Of a DNA stretch of 64,000 bases, positions 15,280 to 23,512 are shown piece after piece. A program made the translations under genes and the position numbers. Location of the stretch: NCBI GenBank assembly GCA_963823735.1, contig CAWGMO010000002.1, positions 558,001 through 622,000 of the forward strand. Reading direction: 5' to 3'. How positions within the stretch are numbered: position 1 is the first letter of the stretch; each line of letters starts with the position of its first letter. The notes beneath the pieces were generated by a model. That model made no database searches. It worked only from the letters and a program-made list of their open reading frames with translations, and had not been told where the DNA came from. Source of the DNA: Actinoallomurus sp963823735. Its GTDB lineage: Bacteria; Actinomycetota; Actinomycetes; Streptosporangiales; Streptosporangiaceae.

Positions 15280-16122
15280 TCACCAAAGCGAGAGCGTGTC
15301 CAGCAAGCGGGCCGGGGCGGGCAGGGGCGGGGACGGGCGGTCGACGAGCAACGCTGGAATAGGGACGTCGGTGCGCATGCGGGCCATCTCCCGGCACCTG
15401 ACCGCCGTGTCGAGGCTGTCGCGGACCAACGTCCCGCCGCGGCCCGTCAGGCGGCCGGACGCGGGCAGGTCCTCCAGGTGTATTCCTCCGGCCAGTAGTC
15501 TCGCGGCGGTGGCGGGGCCGACGCCTCGGACTCCCTTGATGCCGTCCGACGCGTCGCCGGCCAGGGCGATGCGGTCGCACCAGGCCGACGGTGGTACGCC
15601 GTATCTCGCCTCGATCTCCTTGCGGTCGATCAGGCGCCGGCCTCGGGGCTTGGCCGTGTTCAAGATCAGCACACGGTCGGTGACCAACTGGTAGAAGTCC
15701 CGGTCGGCGCTCATCACCAAGATGGCGCGGTCGGTGCAATCCGCGACCATGGTCGCGATGACGTCGTCGGCCTCGGCTTCGGGGATCTCGGTCCAGTGGA
15801 CGTCTACCGCGTCCAGGCCTCGCTTGACGTCCGGCAGGGATCTGATCGGAGCCAGGGACTCCTCGTCGCGAGGGCGGTGGGCCTTGTACAGCGGGTCGAC
15901 GCGGCGGCGTTCGGCGCTGCCGTGTTCGCCGTCGAAGACGACCACGATCTCCGGGAAGGCGGTCAGTTCGTCCCGTACCGCGGCGCGGAGCAGGGCGAAG
16001 AAGCCGAACACGCCGGTCAGGTCGCGTGTCCCGTCGCGGCTGGTGATCCGGGACGGGAAGCCGAAGTACGCGCGGAACAGCAGGTTGTTGCCGTCGACCA
16101 GCAGCAACGGGACATCGGACAT
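15280..16122 (-). CDS. 5'-3' exonuclease, FEN/PIN-like (first of two)
   Basis: The 280-residue protein resembles the N-terminal nuclease domain of DNA polymerase I without the polymerase. It begins MSDVPLLLVDGNNLLFRAYF and carries metal-binding acidic residues in VVVFDGEHG, EAEADDVIATM and SADRDFYQLV. The helix-hairpin-helix DGIKGVRGVGPATAARLL binds DNA. It would remove flaps or RNA primers. The start is fixed by GGAGG just before the ATG. A second gene of the same family lies at 56.9 kb. Next upstream on the same strand is an RDD protein 102 bases away. Confidence 0.87.
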   Translation of the reverse strand: MSDVPLLLVDGNNLLFRAYFGFPSRITSRDGTRDLTGVFGFFALLRAAVRDELTAFPEIVVVFDGEHGSAERRRVDPLYKAHRPRDEESLAPIRSLPDVKRGLDAVDVHWTEIPEAEADDVIATMVADCTDRAILVMSADRDFYQLVTDRVLILNTAKPRGRRLIDRKEIEARYGVPPSAWCDRIALAGDASDGIKGVRGVGPATAARLLAGGIHLEDLPASGRLTGRGGTLVRDSLDTAVRCREMARMRTDVPIPALLVDRPSPPLPAPARLLDTLSLW

Positions 16123-16224
16123 GTCGACCTCCAGCAAAAGAGAGGGTCGAACACAGTCCGCGCATGACCCGTTACTTCACGGAACCGTAGACGGCTGACG
16201 GTACCGCGACCAGGCGCGACACGC

Positions 16225-17061
16225 TCAGGGATGTTCTCCGTACGGCGACGGCTCATCCGGGATCGGGAGATCGTGCTGCGACGGCCACTCCGCGTACGGC
16301 CCGGGCATCTGGGGCGGCACCGACATGCCAGACGTCGACAAGCCAGGCGTCGACAGGCCGGGCATCGACAGGCCAGGTGTCGACGGGACGACCGCGGGGG
16401 CGTCGCCGCGGATCACCGAGCGGTAGATGCTCGTGCGGACCACGACCGTTCCGGCCACCAGGTCCGACACCGTGCGGCGGTACTGGCCGACGATCGGCAG
16501 GACGTTGCCCCAGAACCCTACGACCGCGAGCAGCCAGCACAGGAAGGCGATGGTGAACGAGCCGCTCAGCAGCATGACGCAGGAGAAGGAGTACAGCCCG
16601 GTGTCGGTCACGGTCATGACGGCGGCGCGGCGTGCGGCCTGGCCGGTGGTGAGGTCGCCGTTCGCTAACCCGCCGACCGGCACGCGGACCTGGATGTCCA
16701 GCACCGCCTTGCCCAGTGTGCGGCCCTTGAGCGCCAGGGCGGTGAACAGGTAGACGAACTCGACGAGTACGAGGACGGCCAGGGCCTCCTCGACGTCGAG
16801 CACGGTCGAGTGCCAGAGTCCCAGACTCGCGTGCTCGATCTCGGCGCGCGACGTGAGGACGTCCCAGGCGCTCTTGCCCTTCAGGCCGGTGACGGTCGTG
16901 AACGAGGCCGTGATCCGGTGCATGGTGAAGAGGCTGAGGATCACCCCGACGACGAAGACGGCGGCGGCGTCGATGACCCAGGCCATCGCGCGGCGCCCGA
17001 CGGGCGCGGCGTCGTACACCAGCGGTGCGTAGCCTCCGCCGGACTGCGGGAGTCCGTACAC
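16225..17061 (-). CDS. RDD-family membrane protein
   Basis: The 278-residue product starts (GTG) VYGLPQSGGGYAPLVYDA, enters the RDD domain at VGRRAMAWVIDAAAVFVVG, and has about four membrane helices with the typical GRTLGKAVLDIQV loop and YRRTVSDLVAGTVVV end. RDD proteins are integral membrane proteins of mostly unknown function. The C-terminal tail is cytoplasmic and repetitive, with four TPGLS-like copies followed by a Pro-rich end. A G-rich ribosome site lies about 6 bases before the GTG at 17059-17061. The frame is open further upstream, but that part is Arg-rich and implausible. Confidence 0.85.
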   Translation of the reverse strand: MYGLPQSGGGYAPLVYDAAPVGRRAMAWVIDAAAVFVVGVILSLFTMHRITASFTTVTGLKGKSAWDVLTSRAEIEHASLGLWHSTVLDVEEALAVLVLVEFVYLFTALALKGRTLGKAVLDIQVRVPVGGLANGDLTTGQAARRAAVMTVTDTGLYSFSCVMLLSGSFTIAFLCWLLAVVGFWGNVLPIVGQYRRTVSDLVAGTVVVRTSIYRSVIRGDAPAVVPSTPGLSMPGLSTPGLSTSGMSVPPQMPGPYAEWPSQHDLPIPDEPSPYGEHP

Positions 17062-17135
17062 CGAGTTCCCCCTCTGTCGCGATAACCCGATTTTGCTTGG
17101 GGTCAAGGCGCGAGTCAACTGCGACAATCGGCCAT

Positions 17136-17579
17136 ATGACGGCACGGCTGACCGGTGCGATCCAGATCCCCGACGGCGCCTGGGTACGCGGGCGGGGACT
17201 GCGCGCGACCGTACCCGCGGGCCCCCTGCCCGAGTACGCGCTCTACCTCGGATCCCCACGCCTGCGGGAGCAGTACGCGGTGGCCTGGCCGTGCGAGTGG
17301 GTCCGCTGGCCGGACTTCCTGCTGCCGCTCGACCGGTTCGCGGCGGCCGAGTCCATCACCGGCCTGCACGACCGGGCGCGGTCCGGTGAGCGGGTCGAGG
17401 TCGCCTGCGGTGGCGGCGTCGGCCGTACGGGAACGGTGCTCGCCTGCCTGGCCGTCCTCACTGGCCTGCCCCCGCTGGACGCCGTCGCGTGGGTTCGCGA
17501 GCACCATCATCGCCGGGCGGTCGAGACTCCGTGGCAGCGCCGCTGGGTGGCGTGGTTCTGCGAGCACGCGACGAACTGA
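17136..17579 (+). CDS. Protein-tyrosine-phosphatase-like protein
   Basis: The 147-residue protein is a short cysteine-phosphatase fold. The P-loop is CGGGVGRTGT, matching the CX5R signature with the following Thr; the residue before Cys is Ala, not the usual His. WPDFLLPLD may be the general-acid loop. Similar actinobacterial proteins are annotated as protein phosphatase family proteins; substrate unknown. The ATG at 17136 lies 74 bases from the divergent RDD start. The 3' end overlaps the convergent MFS gene by 122 bases, which is a long antiparallel overlap. Confidence 0.78.
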   Translation: MTARLTGAIQIPDGAWVRGRGLRATVPAGPLPEYALYLGSPRLREQYAVAWPCEWVRWPDFLLPLDRFAAAESITGLHDRARSGERVEVACGGGVGRTGTVLACLAVLTGLPPLDAVAWVREHHHRRAVETPWQRRWVAWFCEHATN

Positions 17580-18915
17580 TCCAGAGCGCGGCCGACCAGG
17601 CCAGCGCGAGGGCGGAGGCGCCGGTCAGCCACCAGAAGGTCCGGTGGAACGCGCTGGTCGCACCGGAGGCCATGCCGTGGGAGAGGATCACGGCGAAGAG
17701 CGCGCCGCCGACGGCGCCGCCGAGGCGCTGGACGATGTTCACCTGGGTCGTGGCGTCGGGCAGTTGTTCCGCGCTGACCGTCTTGTACGCGGCGATGCCC
17801 GGGGGGATGGCCGCGAGCGCGATGGACATGCCCATGACGACGAGCAGCGCCTGCACGAGCGCCGAAGGCGCCGACGCGTCCAGGAACGCGAACGGCACCG
17901 TGACGGCGACCAGCAGGAGGTTGCCGCACACCGCCACCGCTCCCCCGCCGACGCGGTCGGTGAGCCGGCCGGACAGCGGCAGGGCCGCCGCGGTCCCGCC
18001 GCCGAGGGACAGCAGCGACAGGCCGGTGGTGACGACGCCGTCGCCGTGCAGGATCTGGAAGTACAGCGGGAACAGCAGCCCTCCGCCGAACATCACCGCG
18101 CCGGTGAAGCCGGCCGCGCCGCTGGCCGTCGCGTACACGCGGTCGCGGTAGAGCCGCAGGTCCATGAGCGGATGCTCGCGGCGCAGGCTGCGTACGCCGA
18201 ACGCGGCAAGCGCGGCGACGCCGACCACGAGCGCCGGTGAGAGCGCGCCTTCCGAACCCCACACGGTGAACCCGTAGACGAGCAGCGGCAGCCCCGCGCC
18301 GGCGCACGCGAACCCGAGCCAGTCCAGGGGTGCCACGGCCTCACCTCGGCCACGCGGTACGTAACGCAGCCCGAGCGCGATCCCGAGCGCGCCGATCGGC
18401 AGGTTGATCAGGAACAGCCACCGCCAGGACAGCGAGTGCAGCACGGCCGCGCCGACGATCGGGCCGATCGCCGGCGCCACGGTCACCACGATGCCCAGCG
18501 TCGCCATCACCCGGCCGAGGCGGCCGGGGCCGACGGCCCGGCCGAGGATGGTCTGCCCGGCCGGGATGAGGAGCCCGGCGGCGAGACCCTGCACGACGCG
18601 CAGCGCGACGAGCGCGCCGATGCCGGGCGCCGCGGCGCACAGGCCGGACGCCAGCGTGAACGCGGCGAGCGCCGCGAGCCACAGCCGGCCGGTGCCGACC
18701 CGGCGGCCGAGCCAGCCGCAGATCGGCAGCGACACCGCGAGGGCGACGAGGTAGCCGCTGGACACCCACTGCACCCGGTCGAGCGTCGTGTGCAGGTCCG
18801 TACGGATCGTGTCGAGGCCGATGTTCGCCAGCGACGCGTCGAGGCCGCTCGTGAACGCGCCGAACACGATGACCCACGCGAGGCGCCAGACCGGCCGGCC
18901 GAGGGGTGAGCTCAT
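17458..18915 (-). CDS. MFS transporter, DHA2-type drug exporter
   Basis: The 485-residue protein has about 14 hydrophobic helices and the DHA2 hallmarks: LDASLANIGLDTI in helix 1, the loop GWLGRRVGTGRLW (motif A), and motif C-like AIGPIVGAAVLHSLSWRW. It would export a small hydrophobic compound by proton antiport. The ATG overlaps the stop of the upstream FMN reductase gene as ATGA, so the two are coupled. The last 35 residues are a hydrophilic Pro/Arg tail that runs over the convergent phosphatase gene. The divergent TetR gene next door is the probable repressor. Confidence 0.9.
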   Translation of the reverse strand: MSSPLGRPVWRLAWVIVFGAFTSGLDASLANIGLDTIRTDLHTTLDRVQWVSSGYLVALAVSLPICGWLGRRVGTGRLWLAALAAFTLASGLCAAAPGIGALVALRVVQGLAAGLLIPAGQTILGRAVGPGRLGRVMATLGIVVTVAPAIGPIVGAAVLHSLSWRWLFLINLPIGALGIALGLRYVPRGRGEAVAPLDWLGFACAGAGLPLLVYGFTVWGSEGALSPALVVGVAALAAFGVRSLRREHPLMDLRLYRDRVYATASGAAGFTGAVMFGGGLLFPLYFQILHGDGVVTTGLSLLSLGGGTAAALPLSGRLTDRVGGGAVAVCGNLLLVAVTVPFAFLDASAPSALVQALLVVMGMSIALAAIPPGIAAYKTVSAEQLPDATTQVNIVQRLGGAVGGALFAVILSHGMASGATSAFHRTFWWLTGASALALAWSAALWISSSRARRTTPPSGAATESRPPGDDGAREPTRRRPAGAGQ

Positions 18916-19484
18916 GCCCGCAGCGGCTTCAGCGCGCCGGACCAGGCGGCGACCTCGTCCAGCATCCTGGTGAGGATCTCCTCGTGGTGCGCGGCGGGCG
19001 CGCACACCCCGGGCTCGGACATGTCGGCGATCTCGAAGTCGTGGAACAGGGACAGCGCGACCTGGGACCGTACGCAGGCGACCTTCACCTCGGCGAGCGT
19101 GAGGCGCAGGTGCTCGACGGCGCGGGTGCCGCCCTGCAGGCCGTAGCTGACGAAGCCGGCGGCCTTGTCGTTCCACTCCGCGAACAGGAAGTCGATCGCG
19201 TTCTTCAGCGCGGCGGGCACGGAGTGGTTGTACTCGGGCGTCACGATGACGAACCCGTCGTAGGAGGCGATCGTCTCCGCCCACTTACGCGTGTGCGGGT
19301 TGTCGTACGCGCCGATCGCGGCGGGCTGTGGTTCGTCGAGCAGCGGCAGGCCGTGGTCGGCGAGGTCGACGGTCTCGAAGGTGGCGCCCTCGTGGCGGCC
19401 GGCGATCTCGGCGACCCACCGGGCCACCAGCTCGGCCCTGCGTCCGGGACGGGTACTTCCGACAATGATGGCGATGCGTGTCAT
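18912..19484 (-). CDS. NADPH-dependent FMN reductase / NAD(P)H oxidoreductase
   Basis: The 190-residue flavodoxin-like protein begins MTRIAIIVGSTRPGRR, the FMN phosphate-binding loop. It has VIVTPEYNHSVPAALKNAID, the classic family motif. It reduces flavins or quinones with NADPH, often as part of a defence against toxic small molecules. It is followed without a gap by an MFS exporter and faces a TetR regulator, forming the common regulator/enzyme/exporter unit. No ribosome site is visible, and the short leader may be untranslated or absent. Confidence 0.9.
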   Translation of the reverse strand: MTRIAIIVGSTRPGRRAELVARWVAEIAGRHEGATFETVDLADHGLPLLDEPQPAAIGAYDNPHTRKWAETIASYDGFVIVTPEYNHSVPAALKNAIDFLFAEWNDKAAGFVSYGLQGGTRAVEHLRLTLAEVKVACVRSQVALSLFHDFEIADMSEPGVCAPAAHHEEILTRMLDEVAAWSGALKPLRA

Positions 19485-19547
19485 ACGGGTAAAGTACAAC
19501 GTGTATGGCAACGAGTAAAACGATGGTTGTAACCAAGGGAGCTCCCG
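19485..19547. promoter_or_regulatory. Divergent control region, FMN reductase/TetR
   Basis: This 63-base gap is AT-rich for the window. It contains TACAAC at 19495-19500 and its complement GTTGTA at 19526-19531, plus a directly repeated CAACG. A TetR dimer site and both promoters most likely lie here. Confidence 0.45.
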
Positions 19548-20189
19548 ATGCCGGAACAGGACGCCGCCGTACGACCACGCCGCGGGCTGGCGGACAAGCG
19601 TCGCGCGATCGTGAGCGGCGCGCTGGCGGTCTTCGCGCGCGACGGCTACACCCGGGCGAGCATCGACGCGATCGCCACCGAGGCCGGGGTGTCCACGCGC
19701 ACGATCTACAACCACTTCGACGACAAGGCGCGGCTGTTCGAGGCGATCATCCAGGAGAGCGCGACGCGGGTCGCCGAGGCGCAGATCGCGGTCATGGACC
19801 GCCACCTCGCCAAGGTCACCGACCTGGAGGCCGACCTCATCGCGCTCGGGCGGGCGTGGACGGCGCCGGCGACCGACAACGCGCCCCACTTCGCGATGGT
19901 CCGGCAGATCACCGCCGAGGTCGAGCACATCCCGCGCGCCGCGCTGGAGGCGTGGCAGGAGACCGGCCCCCTGCGCGTACGCCGTGAGCTCGCCGCCCGG
20001 ATGCGGCACCTGGCGGACCTGGGGCTACTGCGCGTCGAGGACCCCGAACGGACGGCCCTGCACTACGTCGCGCTGGTCGCGAGCGAGATCTCGAACCGCG
20101 ACGCGGTGGCGATGCCGCTCGCGGAGGGCGAGGCCGAGGAGATCGTCGTCGCCGGGGTGCGCGCCTTCCTGCACGGATACCTGCCATGA
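19548..20189 (+). CDS. TetR-family transcriptional regulator
   Basis: The 213-residue protein has a TetR DNA-binding domain at residues 15-62: AIVSGALAVFARDGYTRASI, then AIATEAGVSTRTIYNHF as the helix-turn-helix. The rest is the ligand-binding region, with the AefR/TetR_C-like stretch EVEHIPRAALEAWQETGP. GGGAG lies before the ATG. It is divergent from the FMN reductase/MFS pair and probably represses it until a toxic ligand binds. The acyltransferase start could overlap its stop as ATGA. Confidence 0.9.
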   Translation: MPEQDAAVRPRRGLADKRRAIVSGALAVFARDGYTRASIDAIATEAGVSTRTIYNHFDDKARLFEAIIQESATRVAEAQIAVMDRHLAKVTDLEADLIALGRAWTAPATDNAPHFAMVRQITAEVEHIPRAALEAWQETGPLRVRRELAARMRHLADLGLLRVEDPERTALHYVALVASEISNRDAVAMPLAEGEAEEIVVAGVRAFLHGYLP

Positions 20190-20251
20190 CACAGCGTTCT
20201 CTCAGGTTCAGACCATGTCGCCGAAGTAGATCAACGCCCTATTCTGTCCCG

Positions 20252-21568
20252 GTGCCTGCCGAAATGTTCCAATCTCCCGTCGCGGAGAAACCCGCCTCGA
20301 ACCGGCTCGCCTGGCTGGATCTGCTGCGCGGGATCGCGGCGATGGTGGTGGCGTTGCACCACGCGACGTACTACTTCGTCCCGCGTTTACGTGCGGGGGT
20401 CGTCCCCGCCTGGCTCGATCCGGGCATCTACGGCGTCCTCGTGTTCTTCCTGGTCAGCGGCTACATCATCCCCGCCTCCCTGGAGCGGCACGGGCAGGTG
20501 CGGAGCTTTTGGATCAGCCGCCTGACACGCATCTACCCGCTGCTGCTGATCGCGTGCGCCGTCACGGTGCTGCCGTTCGTGCTGGGGATCCGCGGGCTGC
20601 GCGCGGGGCTCGGCGCGTACGAGCCGCTGACCGCGACGCTCGCGCACCTGCTGATGCTGCAGGACGTCCTCGCCGTGCCGAACGTCATCAACGTGCTGTG
20701 GACCCTGTCGTACGAGATGCTCTTCTACCTGCTGGTCGTCGCGCTGTTCGTCACCGGCACCCACCGCCGCTCCGCGCCCGTCGCGGTGCTGCTCGTCGTG
20801 GCGGCGGTGCTCGCGGGCGGGCTGCTGCCGATGGCGGCGCTGTCGCGTACGGCGGGCATCGGGCCGATCGTGACGCTCACCGCGCTGGTGATGGCCATCG
20901 CGATCGCCGGGGCCGTGTCGGGCCGCCCGGCCCTGCGCCTCGGCGGCGGCGTCATCGGGGGCGTCCTCGCCGTGGTCCTGGTCAGCATGAACGGCCGGGT
21001 CGGCCCCTGGGAGGGCCTGGCGATCCTCGCGGTGATGTTCACCGGCACCGCGCTCTACCGGGCCGAACGCCGCCAGATCGACCGGCGTACGGCGGCGGTC
21101 GCGGCGGTGCTGGTGCTGTCCGGCGCCATCGGCGCCGGGATCTGGCACGCGAAGGTGACCATGCCACCGGACCAGGCGCACGCGTTCCAGGTGTACTGGA
21201 CGGGTTCGGTCCTGCTCGCCGCGGCGACGTTCGCCGGCGGGTGGGCCGTGCGGCACCGCCGGATCCCGCGCTGGCTGACCGCGCTCGGCACGATCAGTTT
21301 CTCGCTCTACCTGCTGCACCCGGTGCTGCTGATGCTGTCGGACCAGTTCCTGGGCACGCCGGACCACGATGACATGCTGCGGCTCGTCGCCTTCGTCCTG
21401 GTGCTGGTGGCGGTCAGCGGGCTGACGTACCGGTACGTCGAGGTGCCGTTCCAGCGGCTCGGCCGCCGCCTCAGCCGCCGTACGGCCCCGCCGATGCCGC
21501 TCACGGTGTGCCCGTCCGCCGAGCCGATCGGCACGCCGGTGCTCGCGCCGGGAGCCGTACCGCCCTGA
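20252..21568 (+). CDS. Acyltransferase 3 family membrane protein (OafA-like)
   Basis: The 438-residue protein has about ten membrane helices and the family start LDLLRGIAAMVVALHHATYY with the catalytic His in the ALHHA motif, followed by FFLVSGYIIPASL. Such enzymes O-acylate sugars, peptidoglycan or antibiotics at the membrane. Three starts are possible: ATG 20186 (ATGA overlap with the TetR stop), GTG 20252 and ATG 20264. I prefer GTG 20252 because TATTCT lies 6 bases before it, as for a leaderless message. The secreted trio that follows might be associated, but a shared function is only inferred from position. Confidence 0.85.
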   Translation: MPAEMFQSPVAEKPASNRLAWLDLLRGIAAMVVALHHATYYFVPRLRAGVVPAWLDPGIYGVLVFFLVSGYIIPASLERHGQVRSFWISRLTRIYPLLLIACAVTVLPFVLGIRGLRAGLGAYEPLTATLAHLLMLQDVLAVPNVINVLWTLSYEMLFYLLVVALFVTGTHRRSAPVAVLLVVAAVLAGGLLPMAALSRTAGIGPIVTLTALVMAIAIAGAVSGRPALRLGGGVIGGVLAVVLVSMNGRVGPWEGLAILAVMFTGTALYRAERRQIDRRTAAVAAVLVLSGAIGAGIWHAKVTMPPDQAHAFQVYWTGSVLLAAATFAGGWAVRHRRIPRWLTALGTISFSLYLLHPVLLMLSDQFLGTPDHDDMLRLVAFVLVLVAVSGLTYRYVEVPFQRLGRRLSRRTAPPMPLTVCPSAEPIGTPVLAPGAVPP

Positions 21569-21639
21569 GGGGCAGCAAAGAGTCGGTAACCGGCCGTTCC
21601 GGGATCGTCGGAAGCGCGATCACGGCCCGGCCTCGGGGT

Positions 21640-21930
21640 ATGCCTGCCCGCATGACCAGGAGCACACGTCACCTGACATGGATCTCCCTGGTGCTCCTGG
21701 TCGTGCTGGGCGACGCGGGGACGGCGCGAGCGTGGGGTCGCGGCGACAACAACGGCAACGGCCGGCACAACCGGACGACCATCTCCTACAACTCGCCGAC
21801 CATCAATCACGGCATCCAGCACGTGACGGACACGACGGCGGGCGGCACGACGGCGGCGCAGGTCGCGTTCTGCAAGAGGAAGGTGCGGTTCTGCAAGATC
21901 CACGAACACCTCATCATCAACGATCCGTGA
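21640..21930 (+). CDS. Small secreted protein with NGNG/SPT/AGG motifs (paralogue 1)
   Basis: The product is about 96 residues: a signal peptide (hydrophobic WISLVLLVVLGDA, probable cut after ARA), then a mature chain of about 65 residues. The mature part has NGNGRHNRTTISYNSPT, INHGIQHV, AGG and two cysteines six residues apart (CKRKVRFC). The same order of motifs occurs in the next two genes. I do not recognise the family. The Asn/Gly/His-rich segment and paired Cys suggest an exported, disulfide-stabilised surface peptide. Start could also be the ATG at 21652. Confidence 0.65.
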   Translation: MPARMTRSTRHLTWISLVLLVVLGDAGTARAWGRGDNNGNGRHNRTTISYNSPTINHGIQHVTDTTAGGTTAAQVAFCKRKVRFCKIHEHLIINDP

Positions 21931-21976
21931 GGTCAGGCGCGGGCACGGCTTCTCATCATCGGCGAGGGTGCAACGA

Positions 21977-22444
21977 ATGATTCGTCAGCGGGCCGGGCGG
22001 TACGTCGCCTGCGCGGGCGCGATCCTGGCGGGGGCCGTCCTGGGCCCGGCCGCGTACGCGTCGGACCACCACAACGGGAACGGCCACCACAACCGGAACA
22101 CCATCTCGTACCGGAGCCCGACCCACAACCGGGGTTACCAGCACACCAGCAACAGCAACGCCGGCGGGATGAACCCCGTGCAGAACGCCCTGTGCCGGCA
22201 CTCCTACATCTGCCACGTGACGCAGAACATCACGATCGTACGGCCGGAGAAGCCCGAGCCGCCCGCGGCCGAGCCCGTGGTGGACGAGCCCGTGGCGCCC
22301 GAACCCGCCGCACCGCCGGTCGAGATCGTCGAGCGCGCGCCGGCGCCCGCGGCGAACCCGCTGCTGTACTTCGGCCCGAACGGGATCATGCTCGGCGGAC
22401 CGCACACCATGGTGTTCCCGTTCTCCTTCGGCATGTTCGGCTGA
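21977..22444 (+). CDS. Small secreted protein with NGNG motif and Pro-rich tail (paralogue 2)
   Basis: The 155-residue protein has a signal peptide ending near PAAYA and then the shared core: NGNGHHNRNTISYRSPT, NRGYQH, NAGG and CRHSYIC. Unlike its neighbours it continues with a Pro/Glu/Ala-rich spacer (PEPPAAEPVVDEP) and a hydrophobic Gly/Phe-rich end, FPFSFGMFG. The spacer and tail may anchor the core to the surface or to another protein. The ATG is preceded by GAGGGTG. It lies 46 bases after paralogue 1 on the same strand. Confidence 0.7.
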   Translation: MIRQRAGRYVACAGAILAGAVLGPAAYASDHHNGNGHHNRNTISYRSPTHNRGYQHTSNSNAGGMNPVQNALCRHSYICHVTQNITIVRPEKPEPPAAEPVVDEPVAPEPAAPPVEIVERAPAPAANPLLYFGPNGIMLGGPHTMVFPFSFGMFG

Positions 22445-22463
22445 CCCACGAAAGGAAGCGCTC

Positions 22464-22736
22464 ATGAGGCGAACCCTGTGTGTCCTCCTCCTCGGCGTCC
22501 TCCTTGTTCCGGCCGTCTCACCGCCGGCGGGCGCGGCACCGCTCGGCGACGTCAACCACAACGGGAACGGCACGCACAACCACAACGCGCTGTCCATCCG
22601 GAGCCCGACCCGCAACTCCGGCTACCAGGCGATCTCCAACGCGAACGCCGGTGGCGTGTCCAGCTCGCGCAACGCGTCCTGCCGGTGGCGGTCGCGGTGC
22701 GTCATCCATCAGCGCGAGGTCATCTTCCCGCCGTGA
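22464..22736 (+). CDS. Small secreted protein with NGNG motif (paralogue 3)
   Basis: The 90-residue protein has a clear signal peptide (LCVLLLGVLLVPAV, probable cut after AGA). The shared core is NGNGTHNHNALSIRSPT, NSGYQAIS, NAGG and CRWRSRC near the end. AAGGAAG precedes the ATG by 7 bases. It lies 20 bases after paralogue 2, so the three probably form one transcript. Its last 17 bases overlap the end of the convergent membrane-protein gene. Confidence 0.72.
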   Translation: MRRTLCVLLLGVLLVPAVSPPAGAAPLGDVNHNGNGTHNHNALSIRSPTRNSGYQAISNANAGGVSSSRNASCRWRSRCVIHQREVIFPP

Positions 22737-23487
22737 CGGCGGCGACCAGGACGGCCGCCGCCACGTAGGCGCCGATGCCGGCCTTGACGGCGCGGGTGCG
22801 GCGCCGCTCGTCCCAGCCCGCGTACGCCAGGATCAGGGCCAGCGCGGGCAGGACGAGGATCGCGTGCAGCGTCACGCCGTGCACGTACTTCAGCGACCCC
22901 GCCGTGTCGTAGGCCTTCTGTCGGTGCCCGGTGTTGATCAGGACCTCGCCCTTGGCGATCATCGCGACGCCGGTCGCCAGGCCGGTGAGCAGCAGCGCGA
23001 ACCCCGCGCGCAGGGCCAGCCGCAGGTCCGGCGCGGCGTCGATCCGGCCTCTGAACGCGGTGACGGCGAGCGCGCCGAGCACGATGACCAGCACCGCGCC
23101 GCCGAACGCGAGGCTCATCGCGACCGCGGTGTTCGCGGGTGTCTCGGTGTTGAAGTGCGACGGAACCCGCCGCCACGCCTGCACCGTGATCCCGGCGACC
23201 TCCAGGACGCAGTCGGCCGCGAAGACGCCCAGCAGCCACGTACGCGCGCGGTCGCCGAGCCTCAGGTACGACGCCACCCAGGTGACGCTGAGCAGGGTCG
23301 TCCCGAACGACAGTCCGAACGTCGCCGGCTTGCGCCACGACACCGGCCCCTCCCACGGCCCGCCACGGACGAGGAAGACGCCGAGGTGGAAGACGCCGGC
23401 GGCGACCAGGACGGCGCCGACGACGCAGCAGGCGCGTTCGACCGGCCGCCGCCGCGTCCAGAACGAGGTGGGCTGGGTCAGGTACAC
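22720..23487 (-). CDS. Seven-helix membrane protein of unknown function
   Basis: The 255-residue protein has about seven hydrophobic segments. Polar conserved-looking pieces are PWEGPVSWRKPATFGLSFG near the N-terminus, QAWRRVPSHFNTETPANT in the middle and YVHGVTLHAILVLPALA near the end, with several His residues inside helices that could bind heme or metal. I do not recognise a named family. The GTG start has AAGGA upstream. It follows the MFS gene by 25 bases on the same strand and is probably co-transcribed with it. Confidence 0.78.
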   Translation of the reverse strand: MYLTQPTSFWTRRRPVERACCVVGAVLVAAGVFHLGVFLVRGGPWEGPVSWRKPATFGLSFGTTLLSVTWVASYLRLGDRARTWLLGVFAADCVLEVAGITVQAWRRVPSHFNTETPANTAVAMSLAFGGAVLVIVLGALAVTAFRGRIDAAPDLRLALRAGFALLLTGLATGVAMIAKGEVLINTGHRQKAYDTAGSLKYVHGVTLHAILVLPALALILAYAGWDERRRTRAVKAGIGAYVAAAVLVAAVTAGR

Positions 23488-23512
23488 GTTCCGTCCTTCG
23501 GTGAGAGTGGGA

